In this document: positions 45,921 to 57,542 of the stretch, piece after piece | Layout of the letters: each line of letters opens with the position of its first letter | How positions within the stretch are numbered: the first letter of the stretch is position 1 | Source: Chalara sp. BL73 | Taxonomy: Eukaryota; Ascomycota; Leotiomycetes; Helotiales | Direction: 5' to 3' | Assembly: GCA_918026815.1 (NCBI GenBank) | Contig: CAKJVC010000075.1 | Span: 186,001-250,000, forward strand | Length of the DNA: 64,000 bases | Made by a program: the position numbers and the translations under genes | Notes under the pieces: generated by a model | The model's database searches: none | What the model was told of the DNA's origin: nothing | What the model saw: the letters and a program-made list of their open reading frames with translations, nothing else

Positions 45921-47152
45921 AGTGGCGGAAAGATGGAGCGCTCAAGCTTTTCGTTGGAGCGCTGCTGTGGTCTTCAGAAATACCCTCAAGACTGAGGGCT
46001 TGAGGCTACAGGCTCTGGATAGAGGAGGCGAGGCTTCCAAATCTATGCGTGTAAACTTCAATGTCAGTCATAAGTAAATATCTAGAATGTAATGATGAAA
46101 GGTGTAATGCTTGCCTCTCTTACTATTGACCCGAAACCAAAAAGGTGCTGTCTTCTATACTCACGTAGAGAGCAAAAAAAAAAAGGGGGGGGGGGAACCA
46201 ACGCAGTGTGAAAAAAAATTTGTGTGCCTATGAGAGCACGACAAGAGTGTTTGGACATATTATAAAAGATTCAAGTTCATGAGTTAATCAACAGAGATCG
46301 CAAGCAATGGTGAAGAATTTTCTAGCTTTACGGAACATCGGCAAGTAAGCATTAATTACGAACTCCCAAAATTGTAGGAAAGTTTACAGACCTTGGTCGG
46401 ACAAACGTGGGCTTCTAGACACCCCATATTCTTACTCCGAAAGTTCGCATGTCGGGAAGTCACCAGGAAAGACGATCCCTTGACACACGGTTCTGTAATC
46501 TCCTCACAGTGAATGTCAGATAGCGTTGTCTAGGACTTATGTTTATTCGAACTCTTTTCGGAGTAACCAAAGCTACCGAGCCAAAGCATGATTGGCACGA
46601 TCGTTTGTAGCTTTCCATCCCACATGGGTTAGCCCTAGGATAGAATCACGCTAGTCATATGAAAAGACTAGTACTTTTCTGACAGGGGTGGGTATGTGGT
46701 ATGTTGGTTTGCGACTGAAAGTAGTGCTCCGAGGAACGTGCCTAGTTTTCCGCCGAGGTGCCAAGGCATATGGTGGCCAAGAGGTTGAGATATTTGGCAA
46801 ATAAGAGCTTGACCTGGTTCAGCATCGGACTCGGATTGTTTAGTCTGTTTTCATCGCGCTAGTCGCGCTCGGCTAGCGCATCAAAAAAGGGCATTGAAAT
46901 ATGTCCAACTCTTTTCCCCTTTTTCGATTACGCCGATTTCTCCGCCCTCGGTTATTGTCCACCAATCAACGGCTGATAATGATAGCAAGTTTTTGCTGCT
47001 GCGTTGCTCTCCGACAATCACATTTTCGGCTTGTTAGGCACTGCTATTCCTTCCGAGGGCCGTCGTCGCAGTTGAAAAGGAGATAAAAGATTCATCCTTG
47101 CGGAGATTCGATGTCGTGCCGAGTCAACTGACTACATCCACCTTTAGAGAAT
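45921..47152. promoter_or_regulatory. divergent promoter, decarboxylase and amidohydrolase
   Basis: 1.2 kb lie between two divergent starts. An A run followed by a G run sits at about 46179-46194. A TCG/CCG/CCG series at 46924, 46933 and 46942 (spacing 9 and 9), within CGATTACGCCGATTTCTCCG, resembles the arrays at 37069 and 41058. It is 210-230 bp before the amidohydrolase ATG. The plus frame at 46901-47086 has no protein features. Confidence 0.5.
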
Positions 47153-48099
47153 ATGCCAACACATTTGAAGTTTCAATATCCCATTGTGGACGTTTGGGCA
47201 AATCTTCCTGGAGTAAGTAATGAAATGTTGCCTTTGACACTACTACCATCTAATTTCTCGGTTAGTTAGGCACAGCAATTCCTGAGGTTGCCCGCCTTTT
47301 CGAATACAGCCATGCAGATCCTGTTATCGCTGATCAGAAGCGCTCGCCTGAGGAGGTTATCGCATTAATGGACGAAGCGGGCGTTTCGCAAATTTGCCTC
47401 TCAGCCTGGAGCCGTCCGGGAAAGATGATATTCTCAAACGCTGAGGTCGCGAAATACACTCGTGCTTATCCAGAGCGTATATTCGGGCTGGCTGCTGTTG
47501 ATCTTCATGATCCAGTGGGTGCAGTGAAGGAACTGGAACACTATATCAAGGCAGAAGGCTTTGTCGGCTTGAGGGTAGTGCCCTGGCTCTGGAATCTACC
47601 CCCATCGGATGCTCACTACTGGCCCTTATTCGTCAAATGTATTGAGCTTGATGTTCCTTTCCTGACTCAAGTTGGTCACACGGCTCCTGCTTGTCCAAGT
47701 GAGGTGGGACGGCCGATTCCATACATCGACACGATCGCACTAAAATTTCCCGAGCTGAAAATTATCATGGGCCACATCGGCTACCCATGGGCAGCGGAGA
47801 CTGTAGGCGTAGCATGGAAACACAAAAATGTATACATTGATACTAGTGCCTGGTCACCAAAATACTACGCTCCAGAGTTAATAACTTTCGCGAACACAAC
47901 TGGAAAGGATAAGGTCATGTTTGGTACTAATTTCCCACAGCTTGGATGGAAAGCATGTGTTGACAATGTTGAGGCACATCTAGTAAAGCAAAAGGACGGT
48001 CTAAAAGAGCATGTTGTGGAAGGGTTTATGGGTGGCAATGCTATTCGAGTATTGAAACTACCCAGCGTCAATTTGGGGCAACTCAGATCCAATCTGTAA
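47153..48099 (+). CDS. amidohydrolase-2 family protein (decarboxylase-like)
   Basis: Exons 47153-47212 and 47266-48099 give 297 aa with a TIM-barrel amidohydrolase-2 pattern: an N-terminal PIVDVWANLPG, then CLSAWSRPG, ERIFGLAAVDLHD, FVGLRVVPWLW, FLTQVGHTAP, IIMGHIGYPW, VYIDTSAW and KVMFGTNFPQLGW. The family includes ACMSD and gamma-resorcylate decarboxylases. Two usual metal positions differ: the N-terminal HxH is replaced by VWAN, and FGTD(Y/F)P has Asn instead of Asp. GH in TQVGH and GHIG remain. The protein may therefore be a divergent enzyme or non-metal variant. The short first exon is supported by a GTAAGT donor and by LGTAIPEVARLF directly after the acceptor. Confidence 0.82.
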
Positions 48100-49269
48100 A
48101 ACTATTACATTGGAAATATAGAACGTATTGTGTCTTTTTATTTAAGATTTAACGTATACACCGCTGTAGGGCAATTACGTATGCTGTTTGCGTCACAAGA
48201 CAACGAAACGCCCTGCAAGAACAAAATTTAATAAGGATGAGTACTGTTGAAAAATTTAGGGTAGCCTTAAACTCTCGAACTACAGTAATACTTAAAAAGT
48301 TTGTAGATTTCCATGAAGAAACCGGGGTAAGCAGGACGCTAAGGGTTTGATGCTGAAGGGATGACTACAACCTTGACAAAGTTGCCGCCATCAGATCGAT
48401 CCAATGAAGTTAATAATTTAAAATCAAGCCTTATTATGCAACTATGCTAATACTATTATAAGTTAAAATTTGCATTAGTATAACAGACATCCTTGTGTGG
48501 CGAGGGTCCTGTAGCATATCCGATCACCAACAAAACTGCAAAAGTCGTAATACAGGATTCAGATTACTCGCGTTATATCACTTAGTAGCGTATATTAAGA
48601 ATATCTCTATCCTTGGGAAACGTAGACTTCTCGATAAACTGTATAGCAGCCAATTTAATCACATTCAAACTCATGTTCCTTGACCTGTGTTCCACTCGAA
48701 ATTTGTATTTATTACATCTCCGATGTATTCTTAAAGCTTAAACTTCACTAAAGTAAAATCAGACCTTGACACCTTTTTTTTTTTTTTTTAAAAAAAAAAA
48801 ATGTATTTGCGTATGATAAAGGGTATTCCTCAGCAGGTCGCTCTATATAAAAATACTACACAATTTAAATAAAAAAAAGCATAATTGTATAAAAAACAAA
48901 AGTTGCATTTCGTGTGACAAAGCCAATATAAACGCTTTTGAAAGCTAGCTGTAAGGTTCAATCACGAGAATACTAAACCAAGGAGTGAAAGTTGGGCCAG
49001 GGAGAATCTCGATAGGAAATAGGTCCATGACATGTGCCGCTAACCCCAATAAGGAATAGTTCACATATGACCACGTGATGAGCCGAGATATGGTCAAGTA
49101 AATGCAACCTTCCTCAACCACTGCAATACGGCAGGCCTTGCGTACAATACAAGCTTCTGTTATTACCCTTTTAATAGTTATATACATTTTGTTGAAAAAA
49201 TTAAAATATAAGTAATAGAAATAATGTAGCACAAATTAACTTTTATTAATACAAAACTTAATTTCTATC

Positions 49270-49392
49270 TTTTTTACTACGCTCCGAACTTTTTACTTAC
49301 GCTTTTTGTACTTTTGGCGACCTTTTACCAAACCTAAAGCCCCTACCGAACCCCCTTATTGCCCCTTTTCACGTGACGCTTCCGCACCTGAC
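49270..49392 (+). repeat. dispersed repeat copy 1
   Basis: It aligns by eye with 58083-58203 in the same orientation, sharing CTACTACG/ACTACGCTCCGAA, TACTTA, TGCCCCTT, GTGAC and GCACCTGACA in order. Differences are mainly C/T. Confidence 0.6.
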
Positions 49393-49685
49393 ACCCCTAA
49401 AGCCACACGATTATGTGGATAATTCTGGGAGTAATACCTCCTGACAATGAAACTACCACACTGGCTAGTTCCGGGTAATGGGCTTTATGAGCGAGCCATA
49501 TTGAGTTTATCAGTCCCGAAATGGCATTCCTTGGTTTAAACCGGCTGGGCTGTGTCTCAAGGCGCAGGTTATTTTTCATCAATCACCTGTGGCTTTTTAA
49601 GGATTGTTTGCACGGCTCATATTAAATGCCCCATCTGCTATTTGCATTATAAAGCCGTCATCATTTTTATTGTACCGAATAGAAA

Positions 49686-49946
49686 ATGAAATGGGTAATC
49701 GACTCGGACGGCGACAGTTTGGGCTGTATCGCAGATGTAAAAGACGAAATGGCAACTGCTTTTGGTCTAACTGCTATAGTGCCTTATATTCCCGCTTTGA
49801 CAGTAGATCGCGGAGGACATGGCTACAATTCAAAAACTAAAGTGACCCTATCAGGTATCAGCACTGTAAATGATGTTAGATGGTTGTATTTTCCACGACT
49901 AATTTTAATAGTTACAAAACTGATACTCTTCTTGTTATTGACTTAA
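49686..49946 (+). CDS. hypothetical small protein
   Basis: An 86-codon frame starts at ATG with WVIDSDGDSLGCIADVKDEM and continues through VPYIPALTVDRGGHGYNSKT to a hydrophobic end. The amino-acid mix is more protein-like than other small frames nearby, but I recognise no family. It could be a fragment of a decayed gene or an exon ending before the hydrophobic tail. There is no neighbour evidence. Confidence 0.25.
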   Translation: MKWVIDSDGDSLGCIADVKDEMATAFGLTAIVPYIPALTVDRGGHGYNSKTKVTLSGISTVNDVRWLYFPRLILIVTKLILFLLLT

Positions 49947-51655
49947 GTTATTCGAGTGCCTTTGTGAAGTGAGGGGGGCCACTACCCTTCCCCGCCATCT
50001 TCGATACATAAAGTTATGAACTGTTGGTAAGCCTCCATGGACTCGGAAAATAACCCGGTCGCCTTGTAAAGTTCTTTCCATAGCTACCAGACTTGAGGTT
50101 GACTTGCAATATGTACGGTATATTTATTTTCCGGACTTAGTGCGCGAACTCGCATATTTCTAGCGCCGAAACTGCCCTCTAGAATTTTGCTTTATTTTAT
50201 GGAACCTCCAAGTTTCTCGGCAGTTTAAAATTGTGTCCAACGAATTAGCTTTAGTAGCTTCAGATAGTTTACTAAAGATGTCTTAAACATTATTCAAAGC
50301 TTTATCTCTCGTGTAACACACCACTATATTTGATCGATTATGGCTGCTATTGTAGATCTCTATATTGTTGACTTTCATATTCATTTTACTGCTGGTAGTG
50401 AAAGAGCTCACTGCCTAAAGAGACTCGGCTCTCTTGCAGGAAATTAATGTTGGGGTTGGAGAGCAAAGGCACATTGAAATATTTAACGATACTCGGCTGT
50501 TTAGTAGACAATGCGAAAATGGTGGGATTTATGGCAAATGATCAATCTAAGAGTTGTAAAATTTGAAGTTCAAAATGATTAGACAATAAAATTACCCTCA
50601 TTCACGGTAATTTTATTGGCAAACGCTTTTAAACCATTCGGCCTACCAGGAGGCAATGCCATCACAATCAGGTATCAAGAATCGCACATATGGACATCGT
50701 TTATAGACCAAATATCATGCGTCCTTTGTCTCGCACAGGCTTCAAATCCTATCAGCACAAAGATAGCTTATTTGATCACTTGAAACGAAGCAGAAACACC
50801 AGCAAAAGATCTAATCTATGCCTGTAGAGGACGTCTAGATTATGACTAATATCCTAGACTTCATGGTGCCACATGACATAGTCGGCGGATGAATACGCAA
50901 TGGATTTTGCCTAAGGATTTCCTTGCTAATGTTCCAATATGAAAAATGCCAACGATCGCTTTTACCATATCCTTTATGAATCATTCGTGCATCAGTGATG
51001 ATCAAGGCCGTGACAGGGAGTCTGAGGTTTTCCAATACGCGGCCCATATTAGAGGTGGCCCGAGTCATTTATCGACTATGGGCCTTGTGACAAGGATAGA
51101 GTGCGATCTATTACTACAGTACTAGCATTTAATAAGGTGCGGGTACGTGGCGACTGTTCATGTATTGTGGTGCCGTAAGTGCTGCCCTGAGCGGAGATTG
51201 TGCCGTCCCGTTGTGCTGCCTCGAGGTTTTTTTTTTTTTTTTTTTGGCTGGACGGCTTGTTTCAGCTTCTCAAATGTTTGTGTCGGATTTATTATTTCCC
51301 ACGCGTCGGAATCGGCATCTTCCTTGTGCGGCTGCGAAAGCTTAATCCGTACAAGCATCCGCCCTGGACCGCCCCGCAAAAGCTTAGCTCCTGCGGGGGG
51401 AGCGTTCCCTGATTTGCGCATTAATTCTACTTCCAATGTTCCAACGCCATCATTGAAATATCAGGGAAGAGGTGGAGAGAAGGAGAGGGGGAGGAGGAAG
51501 AATGGAGCAGGAGTATGATATAGATTTTTCCTGATTTTCTCACCCTTAGGTATAAATGATCCTGCTAGAGCTAGTCTTTTTATTCGAATCATTCCACTTG
51601 GGATTGCTCTTCAGTTCTCTTTCGGTTCTCGCTACAGTCTTTGAATTCCCTTAAC

Positions 51656-52965
51656 ATGCCTTCGCTCTTCACTTCTGCCATTGCGGCAGCCTTAGCTGCC
51701 GCCTCTGTCCTCGCAGCTCCATCAGCACCGCAAATAACTCCTGCCGCCAGTCTTGAGAAAAGAGCCTCTTGCACCTTCTCTGGCTCTACGGGTGCCTCTC
51801 TGGCTAGCAAGTCCAAGGCTTCTTGCGCTACCATTGTTTTGTCCAATGTTGCTGTTCCATCTGGCACCACCCTTGACCTGACAAAGCTTAATGATAACAC
51901 CCAGGTCATCTTTCAAGGCACTACCACTTTTGGATATAAAGAGTGGTCAGGCCCGCTTGTCTCCGTCTCGGGTAAGGGAATACAGGTTACTGGCGCATCT
52001 GGATCTGTACTTAATGGTGATGGTGCCCGCTGGTGGGATGGCGAAGGAAGCAATGGCGGCAAGACCAAGCCCAAGTTCTTTTACGCTCATTCCCTCACTG
52101 GAAATTCCAAGATCTCCGGAATTACCATCAAAAACTCTCCCGTTCAGGTCTTCTCGATTAACAGCGCTTCTGATTTAACTCTTGATAAGATCACCGTACG
52201 TATACTCAGCCCAGTCCGTTCCCAAACTTATTAGCTTATACTTATCTATACTCTCTTTCCAGATCGACAACAAGGACGGCGATTCCGCAGGTGGCCACAA
52301 TACCGACGCTTTCGATGTAGGCAGTTCAACCAACATTGTTATTAGTGGCGCAACTGTTTACAACCAAGATGACTGCCTGGCTGTCAATTCAGGCACTGGC
52401 ATCACTTTCACCGGGGGTTACTGCTCTGGCGGCCACGGGCTGTCCATTGGCTCTGTTGGTGGTCGCAGTGATAACACTGTTAGCGGAGTTACCATTTCCA
52501 ATTCTCAGGTCGTCAACTCCCAAAATGGTGTGCGTATCAAGACTGTCTCCGGTGCTACTGGTTCTGTCAGCGGCGTTACTTACTCGGGCATCACCCTCTC
52601 TGGAATTACCAATTACGGCATTGTCATTGAGCAGGATTATGAGAACGGCTCACCAACTGGCACGCCAACTAATGGTATAGCTGCACACAACCGTATGGCG
52701 TTCTGAGCAACTTACTGACTTTGCAACCTTAGGAGTCCCGATCACCGGACTAACATTGAGTAAGATAACAGGAACTGTTACTAGCTCCGCTACCGACATA
52801 TATATTTTGTGTGCTTCCGGAGCCTGCTCGAATTGGACATGGAGGTATGTTTTCGTTACACCAGTTCCGAACAAAAAAAGCTAATTGTGTTATAGTGGTG
52901 TTTCTGTAACGGGTGGCAAAACGTCAACCAAGTGCTCGAATGTCCCATCCCCTGCTAGTTGCTAG
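51656..52965 (+). CDS. endopolygalacturonase, GH28, secreted
   Basis: It cleaves pectic homogalacturonan in plant cell walls. Exons 51656-52195, 52263-52674, 52733-52844 and 52896-52965 give 377 aa. Start ATG at 51656 begins a signal peptide ([17 protein letters not shown]). A propeptide ends at LEKR, a Kex2-type site before ASCTFSG. All four GH28 signatures are intact: NTD 193-195, DD 216-217 (QDDCLAV), GHG 237-239 and RIK 271-273. The C-terminal disulfide cysteines are present. All introns are GT-AG. Length is typical for fungal endo-PGs. It is a housekeeping virulence-type enzyme and need not be part of the metabolic cluster. Confidence 0.95.
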
Positions 52966-53307
52966 AAAGTTGCAAAAATGCGCCTACCCGAGTAAATACT
53001 TCAGTATATTGCGAGGATCTTTACTTTCGCCAAGCAATCTGTACATACTTTTTTCCCCCCAAAGCACCTCCACTATATCAGGTACATGGTTGTGATCAGG
53101 CTGGCTACTTTATATAAGTCAACACAGGTGAAATATTATATAGGCACATATCAGGTTATTTATGCCAGCGAAAAGTCCAAATGCATTTCTTGGTGAACAC
53201 TCGCTTCAAATAAGTTCCCACAAGTTTATCATCAAAAACCAGATTTTCATCTACTTTTGAAATTATCAATATTCTATTAATCAAAAGTGGCATGCCTTCT
53301 TGTTATT
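52966..53307. other. convergent intergenic region
   Basis: 342 bp of AT-rich sequence lie between the 3' ends of the pectinase (plus) and the transporter (minus). Nothing else is seen. Confidence 0.65.
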
Positions 53308-54952
53308 TTACAGGATCACCCTTGCTTTTGGGCTGGTCCTTATTCTCTCCCCAAATACAGCAAATACAACTGGTATTGGTGCCAAAGCCAAAGCAATGAA
53401 ACCAAGCAGTGAATTGCCCCATCCCAGTCCAAGCTTGTCGTACAGATCCAAACCGCCTAGAGGCACCAAAGCACCCAGAAGACTTCTCAACACCGCATTA
53501 GCCGCTGTAACACTAGCAGCATGCCTGGGAAAGGCATCAACCAGGTATGTCTGAATACACATCATAATTCCAATCATTCCAAACCCTATCACCGCTGTTC
53601 CAACTTGCGGAACCATCCAATGAGCGTGTTTCTCCGCACCCCATCCATATATGAAAAGACCACAAGGTAGACTGAGACAAGCTGGCACTGTGAGGAAGAA
53701 CGGTAATCTATCCTCCGGCTTGGCAACTTTCCCAATTGCCATTTGCTTCTTAAGATTTCTGTCACTTAGCCCTCCCACAAAAACCAGCCCAAGGAGCATT
53801 CCCACGCCGCTTCCAAGGAATGCCAAACCTGCTGCAGCTGTGCTGAAGTTATAAACACCGATGAAAACAAAAGAAAATGTTGTAAATAGTATGTAGAGCA
53901 GGCCATACATGACAGCAATATAGATACACATAGCGGAAACTATTGGCGAGCGAAAAAGCATATTGAGAGGGCGGATTATACTTTGTGTCATTAGCTGGCG
54001 TGGTGTAAGATCCGAGGCTAGTTTTGAGCGGTATGCAGGATTTCCAGTCTCTTTTCGAAGAATTGCAGCTTTCCTTTCGAGTAGAATAACTGGGTATGTT
54101 TCTGACATAACCAAAAATGCAATTACAGTGATTACCCCAGCCTTTAATTGGGTTAATATTTAAACATAGCATAGAGTGTTATATCATTTCAACTTACAGC
54201 AATAGTTATCAACCAGAATACCCACCTCCATCCCGCAGCTTCAATGAGAAACCCACCGGCTACGGGACCAACGATTGGTCCTAAAAGCGGTCCCAATGAC
54301 CAAATAGCCATTGCACCACCCCTCTGTTCTGGTGGCATCATATCAACAATCGTGCCACCACCACAGGTTATCGTCGCCACGCCTGCAAAGCCGGCCAAAA
54401 AACGGAAAGCCATCAACATGCCCATGTTCTGCGCTGCTGCACAAAGAACTGTGCAGACGACAAATGCGATGTTGCACGTGTGATAGACAGGCAAGCGCCC
54501 GTAGAGTTCGCTCAGCGGAGCAAGAAGCAGGGGACCAAAAGCAAAACCAAGGACAAAAATGGAAACGACAAAGGTTGCGTCTGTGTTAGAATCACTGTTG
54601 AATTCGGCCAAAACTTTTGCGATTCCGGGAGCAAACATGGATGAAGCAAGTGGCCTAAGAGCGTCAGTTTAAAGACAGGGATGTATACGCAGGATACTTA
54701 CGTTAGAAAGGTGATGGAGGATAAGACTGCAATATTTGACCATTTTTTGCGAGCCGGCCAATTCTGTGGATTTGCTGGGTCCTTATCATCGTTCCACCAT
54801 ACTTCCAGCTCAGAGCCTTCTGCGGAGCTTTCGCTTGGTTTATCAGCGGTGCCAACGATGTTTTTCTCAACATCTTGCTCCAACTCGTTTTCGGGAGCTG
54901 GCTTCGGCGCAAGCGAATGCTGATTGTCTTCTGGCGCGGTGTTGTCGACCAT
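53308..54952 (-). CDS. MFS transporter, drug:H+ antiporter type
   Basis: A plasma-membrane exporter or importer of small molecules. Exons 54952-54702, 54654-54198 and 54141-53308 give 513 aa. ATG at 54952 (MVDNTAPED) is the first real ATG; the codons before it are non-ATG. The cytosolic N-terminus ends in [16 protein letters not shown], typical of the fungal DHA1 polyspecific group. It is followed by 12 hydrophobic segments, the loop motif [13 protein letters not shown] and the antiporter-type motif C in [16 protein letters not shown]. The mid-loop and C-terminal half are complete. It is head-to-head with the P450, with about 750 bp between starts, so co-expression is plausible. Confidence 0.93.
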
Positions 54953-55708
54953 TTCCAAAAACAACTAGAGAAGTCCTCTAGGAGCCTCTTGCACACCGAA
55001 TCTTGAGAAAAGTAGAATCAAGGTGAAGGTTTGCTGGAGGGAGTTACCCTCAGGAAATAGTTATTCCTCGCCAAGTATCACCAAGATCGTAATAAGACTT
55101 AGCAGATGTCCACCCAATCTATTACTCCAATAATATCAGCCGCTGCCTCGCATGCATTTCGTACTCGCTAGTCGATCTCGTATATTCGCATGCGACGTCG
55201 TATGCTTTTTCGCTTGCGTATCACGGGAGGTGTTTATTGGCCAGCTTGATACCCCACCTACCACGGGCCGAGGCCTATTTTTATGCACAGATGTGAACTG
55301 TTATGACTTGCACAAAATCGCTTTTGCTTTTCGCCGCCACAACTAACGGCTTCTCGACCGATCAGAAAAATGAGCTTCTAAACCAAGCCACATTTTGCGT
55401 TGGGTTCAGCTTCAAAGTTGGACCCGCGTAATGTCGCAAAACCTGCATCATGCAGCGGATAACTTCTAGACAAGGAAACTAATAATAAGGTTGGTCCAAT
55501 GGTAGCCAAGATGTATGATAGCCAATTCGAAGTGAAATCAAATAGTGGTGCGTGTCATCGGCACTAAATAGGCCACGGTAGTTGGTGCTTTGGTGCCGAC
55601 CCACAAATCTATAATATAAGTTGTCGCAAACTTGTTTAATTTGTTTTATGAGTATCACACCCTTTCACTATCATAGCTCTTTGCAAAATTCCAGCAGAAA
55701 GATGAGAA
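54953..55708. promoter_or_regulatory. divergent promoter, transporter and P450
   Basis: 756 bp shared by two divergent genes. I found no 9/10-spaced CCG array here, unlike the core cluster promoters. Small ORFs inside have no protein features. Confidence 0.45.
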
Positions 55709-57542
55709 ATGGATCAGATTTTGTCAACAATCTCCAAGTTCGTGAGCATAATACTCACTGTCGCGGTTCCTGTCAGTTCCACCCCTCGACTATCGAACAT
55801 TGCCAGCCAACGCCACTAACTTCAACAGTATAGCATCTACCAAATAGCAGTTGTCATTTATAATCTGTACTTTCACCCACTTGCCAAGTTTCCAGGGCCA
55901 GCTTCAAGGACTGGTGTTCATCTGGGCGACTACTGGCACTTTTTGAATGGAACACATCATCAGAGCGTGAAAGAGTTGCATGACAAGTACGGAGATGTAG
56001 TGCGCATTCGACCAGATGCCTTGACGTTCAGTACTGCAGGAGCATGGAAAGGTACGTCCAATCTCACTGTCCGGCAAACCCCGTTGACGTCTCTCTTAGA
56101 TATATACGGTAGTCGGCCTGGAAAGGGACAGATACCTAAAGACCCACGCTTCTACAAGGTTGGTGATGAAGGGGGCGCGAACATTATTTGTATGCTCCTT
56201 GCTTCTTACACGCGCGTCGTGAGCATATGTTAACAAGCCCAGTTTCAAATGATGAAGATCATTCTCGGATGCGGAAGCTTATCTCGCATGCATTCTCGGA
56301 TGCCGCACTGCGACAGCAAGAGGTCATTTTGACGAAGTACTTTGATTTACTTGTTCAAGGATTGAAGGCTAAGATTGATGGCCCAGATGCTGGCAACGTT
56401 GACCTTACTAAATGGTATAACTTTCTCACATTCGACGTAATTGGAGACATGTGCTTTGGTGAATCGTTTGGTGCTCTTGAGTCTGGCGAATATCACATCT
56501 GGATGGACAACTTGTTCCAGGGTATCAAATTCGCAAGATTTCTAAGCACCGCAACGTTCTATGAGCCTCTTCTGACCATCCTCAACGCGTTAATAAAAGC
56601 TATCCCGTCTATCGCAAAAGCCAAGAAAGAGCATCAAGAATTCTGCTTAAAGAAAACTGCAAAGCGGCTTGATCTCAAAACCAATCGAACGGATTTCATG
56701 TCATACGTAAATGGTTTCATACTCAGATGACATCCCTAGGCTAACTAACGTTCCAGATTCTTCGGCACAATGATGCGAGGGGAATGACTCGAGACGAGAT
56801 TGAAGATACATCTGGCCTTTTAATTATTGCAGGATCAGAGACAACATCAACACTACTTTCTGGGGTAACATACCTGCTGCTATCCAATCCCGATGCATAT
56901 GCGAAGCTCAAAGAGGAAGTCCACGGAGCGTTCAAGACCGCAGAGGAAATTACTTTGACTTCAACGAGCCGCCTACCCTTTCTACATGCATGCCTGGAGG
57001 AGGCCCTACGTCTATACCCGCCAGTTCCAAATGCTTTACCTCGCCGACTTGGTGCCGACCCAGCAATCATTGATGGTAACTTTGTGCCGGGAAATGTAAG
57101 TTTGGGTTTGTTCCTTATTGGCTCGCTGGTTTCTAATGATGCTATATAGACGTCGATCGCCGTATCCCAATGGGCAGCGTACCACTCCGCCAACAACTTC
57201 TATCAGCCAGAGGCTTTTGTTCCGGAGAGGTGGTTGTCTAACCCACCAGTGCAATATCGAAATGATAAAAGGGAGGCCTTTAATCCATTCTCTACCGGCC
57301 CCAGAAATTGTATTGGAAAAAAGTAAGTTGGATCTCGCCTCTCTGCGAATATCATAAGAAAGGCATAATAACTGAGTTCAAGCTTGGCATACAACGAAAT
57401 GCGATCCGTAATGGCAAGAATGGTATGGCACTTCGACATGGAACTCTGCAATAAGAACGAAACCTGGATGGATCAGAAAGTCTACTTCATGTGGGAGAAA
57501 CTTGCACTGAATGTTCGGCTATCCCATCGGAGGCTTGATTGA
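55709..57542 (+). CDS. cytochrome P450 monooxygenase
   Basis: A membrane-bound haem monooxygenase. Seven exons: 55709-55771, 55829-56051, 56100-56189, 56243-56706, 56757-57095, 57150-57322 and 57383-57542 (503 aa). An N-terminal anchor is followed by NLYFHPLAKFPGPASRTG, DKYGDVVRIRPDALTF, RMRKLISHAFSDAALRQQE, the I-helix LLIIAGSETTSTLL, ExxR in EEALRLYPPVPN, FVPERW and the haem loop FSTGPRNCIGKN with Cys447. The pattern fits the large fungal clade around CYP65 and trichothecene C-15 hydroxylase-like enzymes, known for hydroxylating secondary metabolites. All residues expected for activity are present. The first intron has a GTCAGT donor and a perfect CACTAAC branch site. The substrate is unknown. 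Confidence 0.93.

Larger units (their letters stand above)
48100..51655. other. 3.5-kb gene-poor region
   Basis: A T16/A12 inverted run lies at about 48774-48801. A repeat related to 58083-58203 lies at 49270-49392. A possible small ORF is at 49686-49946. A minus frame (50835-51068) reads like protein but is not recognised. A T23 run sits near 51225-51245. The last 100 bp before 51656 are CT-rich, as expected for a fungal promoter/5' UTR of the pectinase. Confidence 0.55.

Noticed and set aside
50835..51068. 77-codon minus ORF with protein-like composition
   Set aside because: It matches no family I know and has no start context or splice partners; kept only as a note in the gap description.
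51147..51518. Overlapping ORFs on both strands around a T23 run
   Set aside because: They depend on the homopolymer and have no family pattern; the region is the pectinase promoter.
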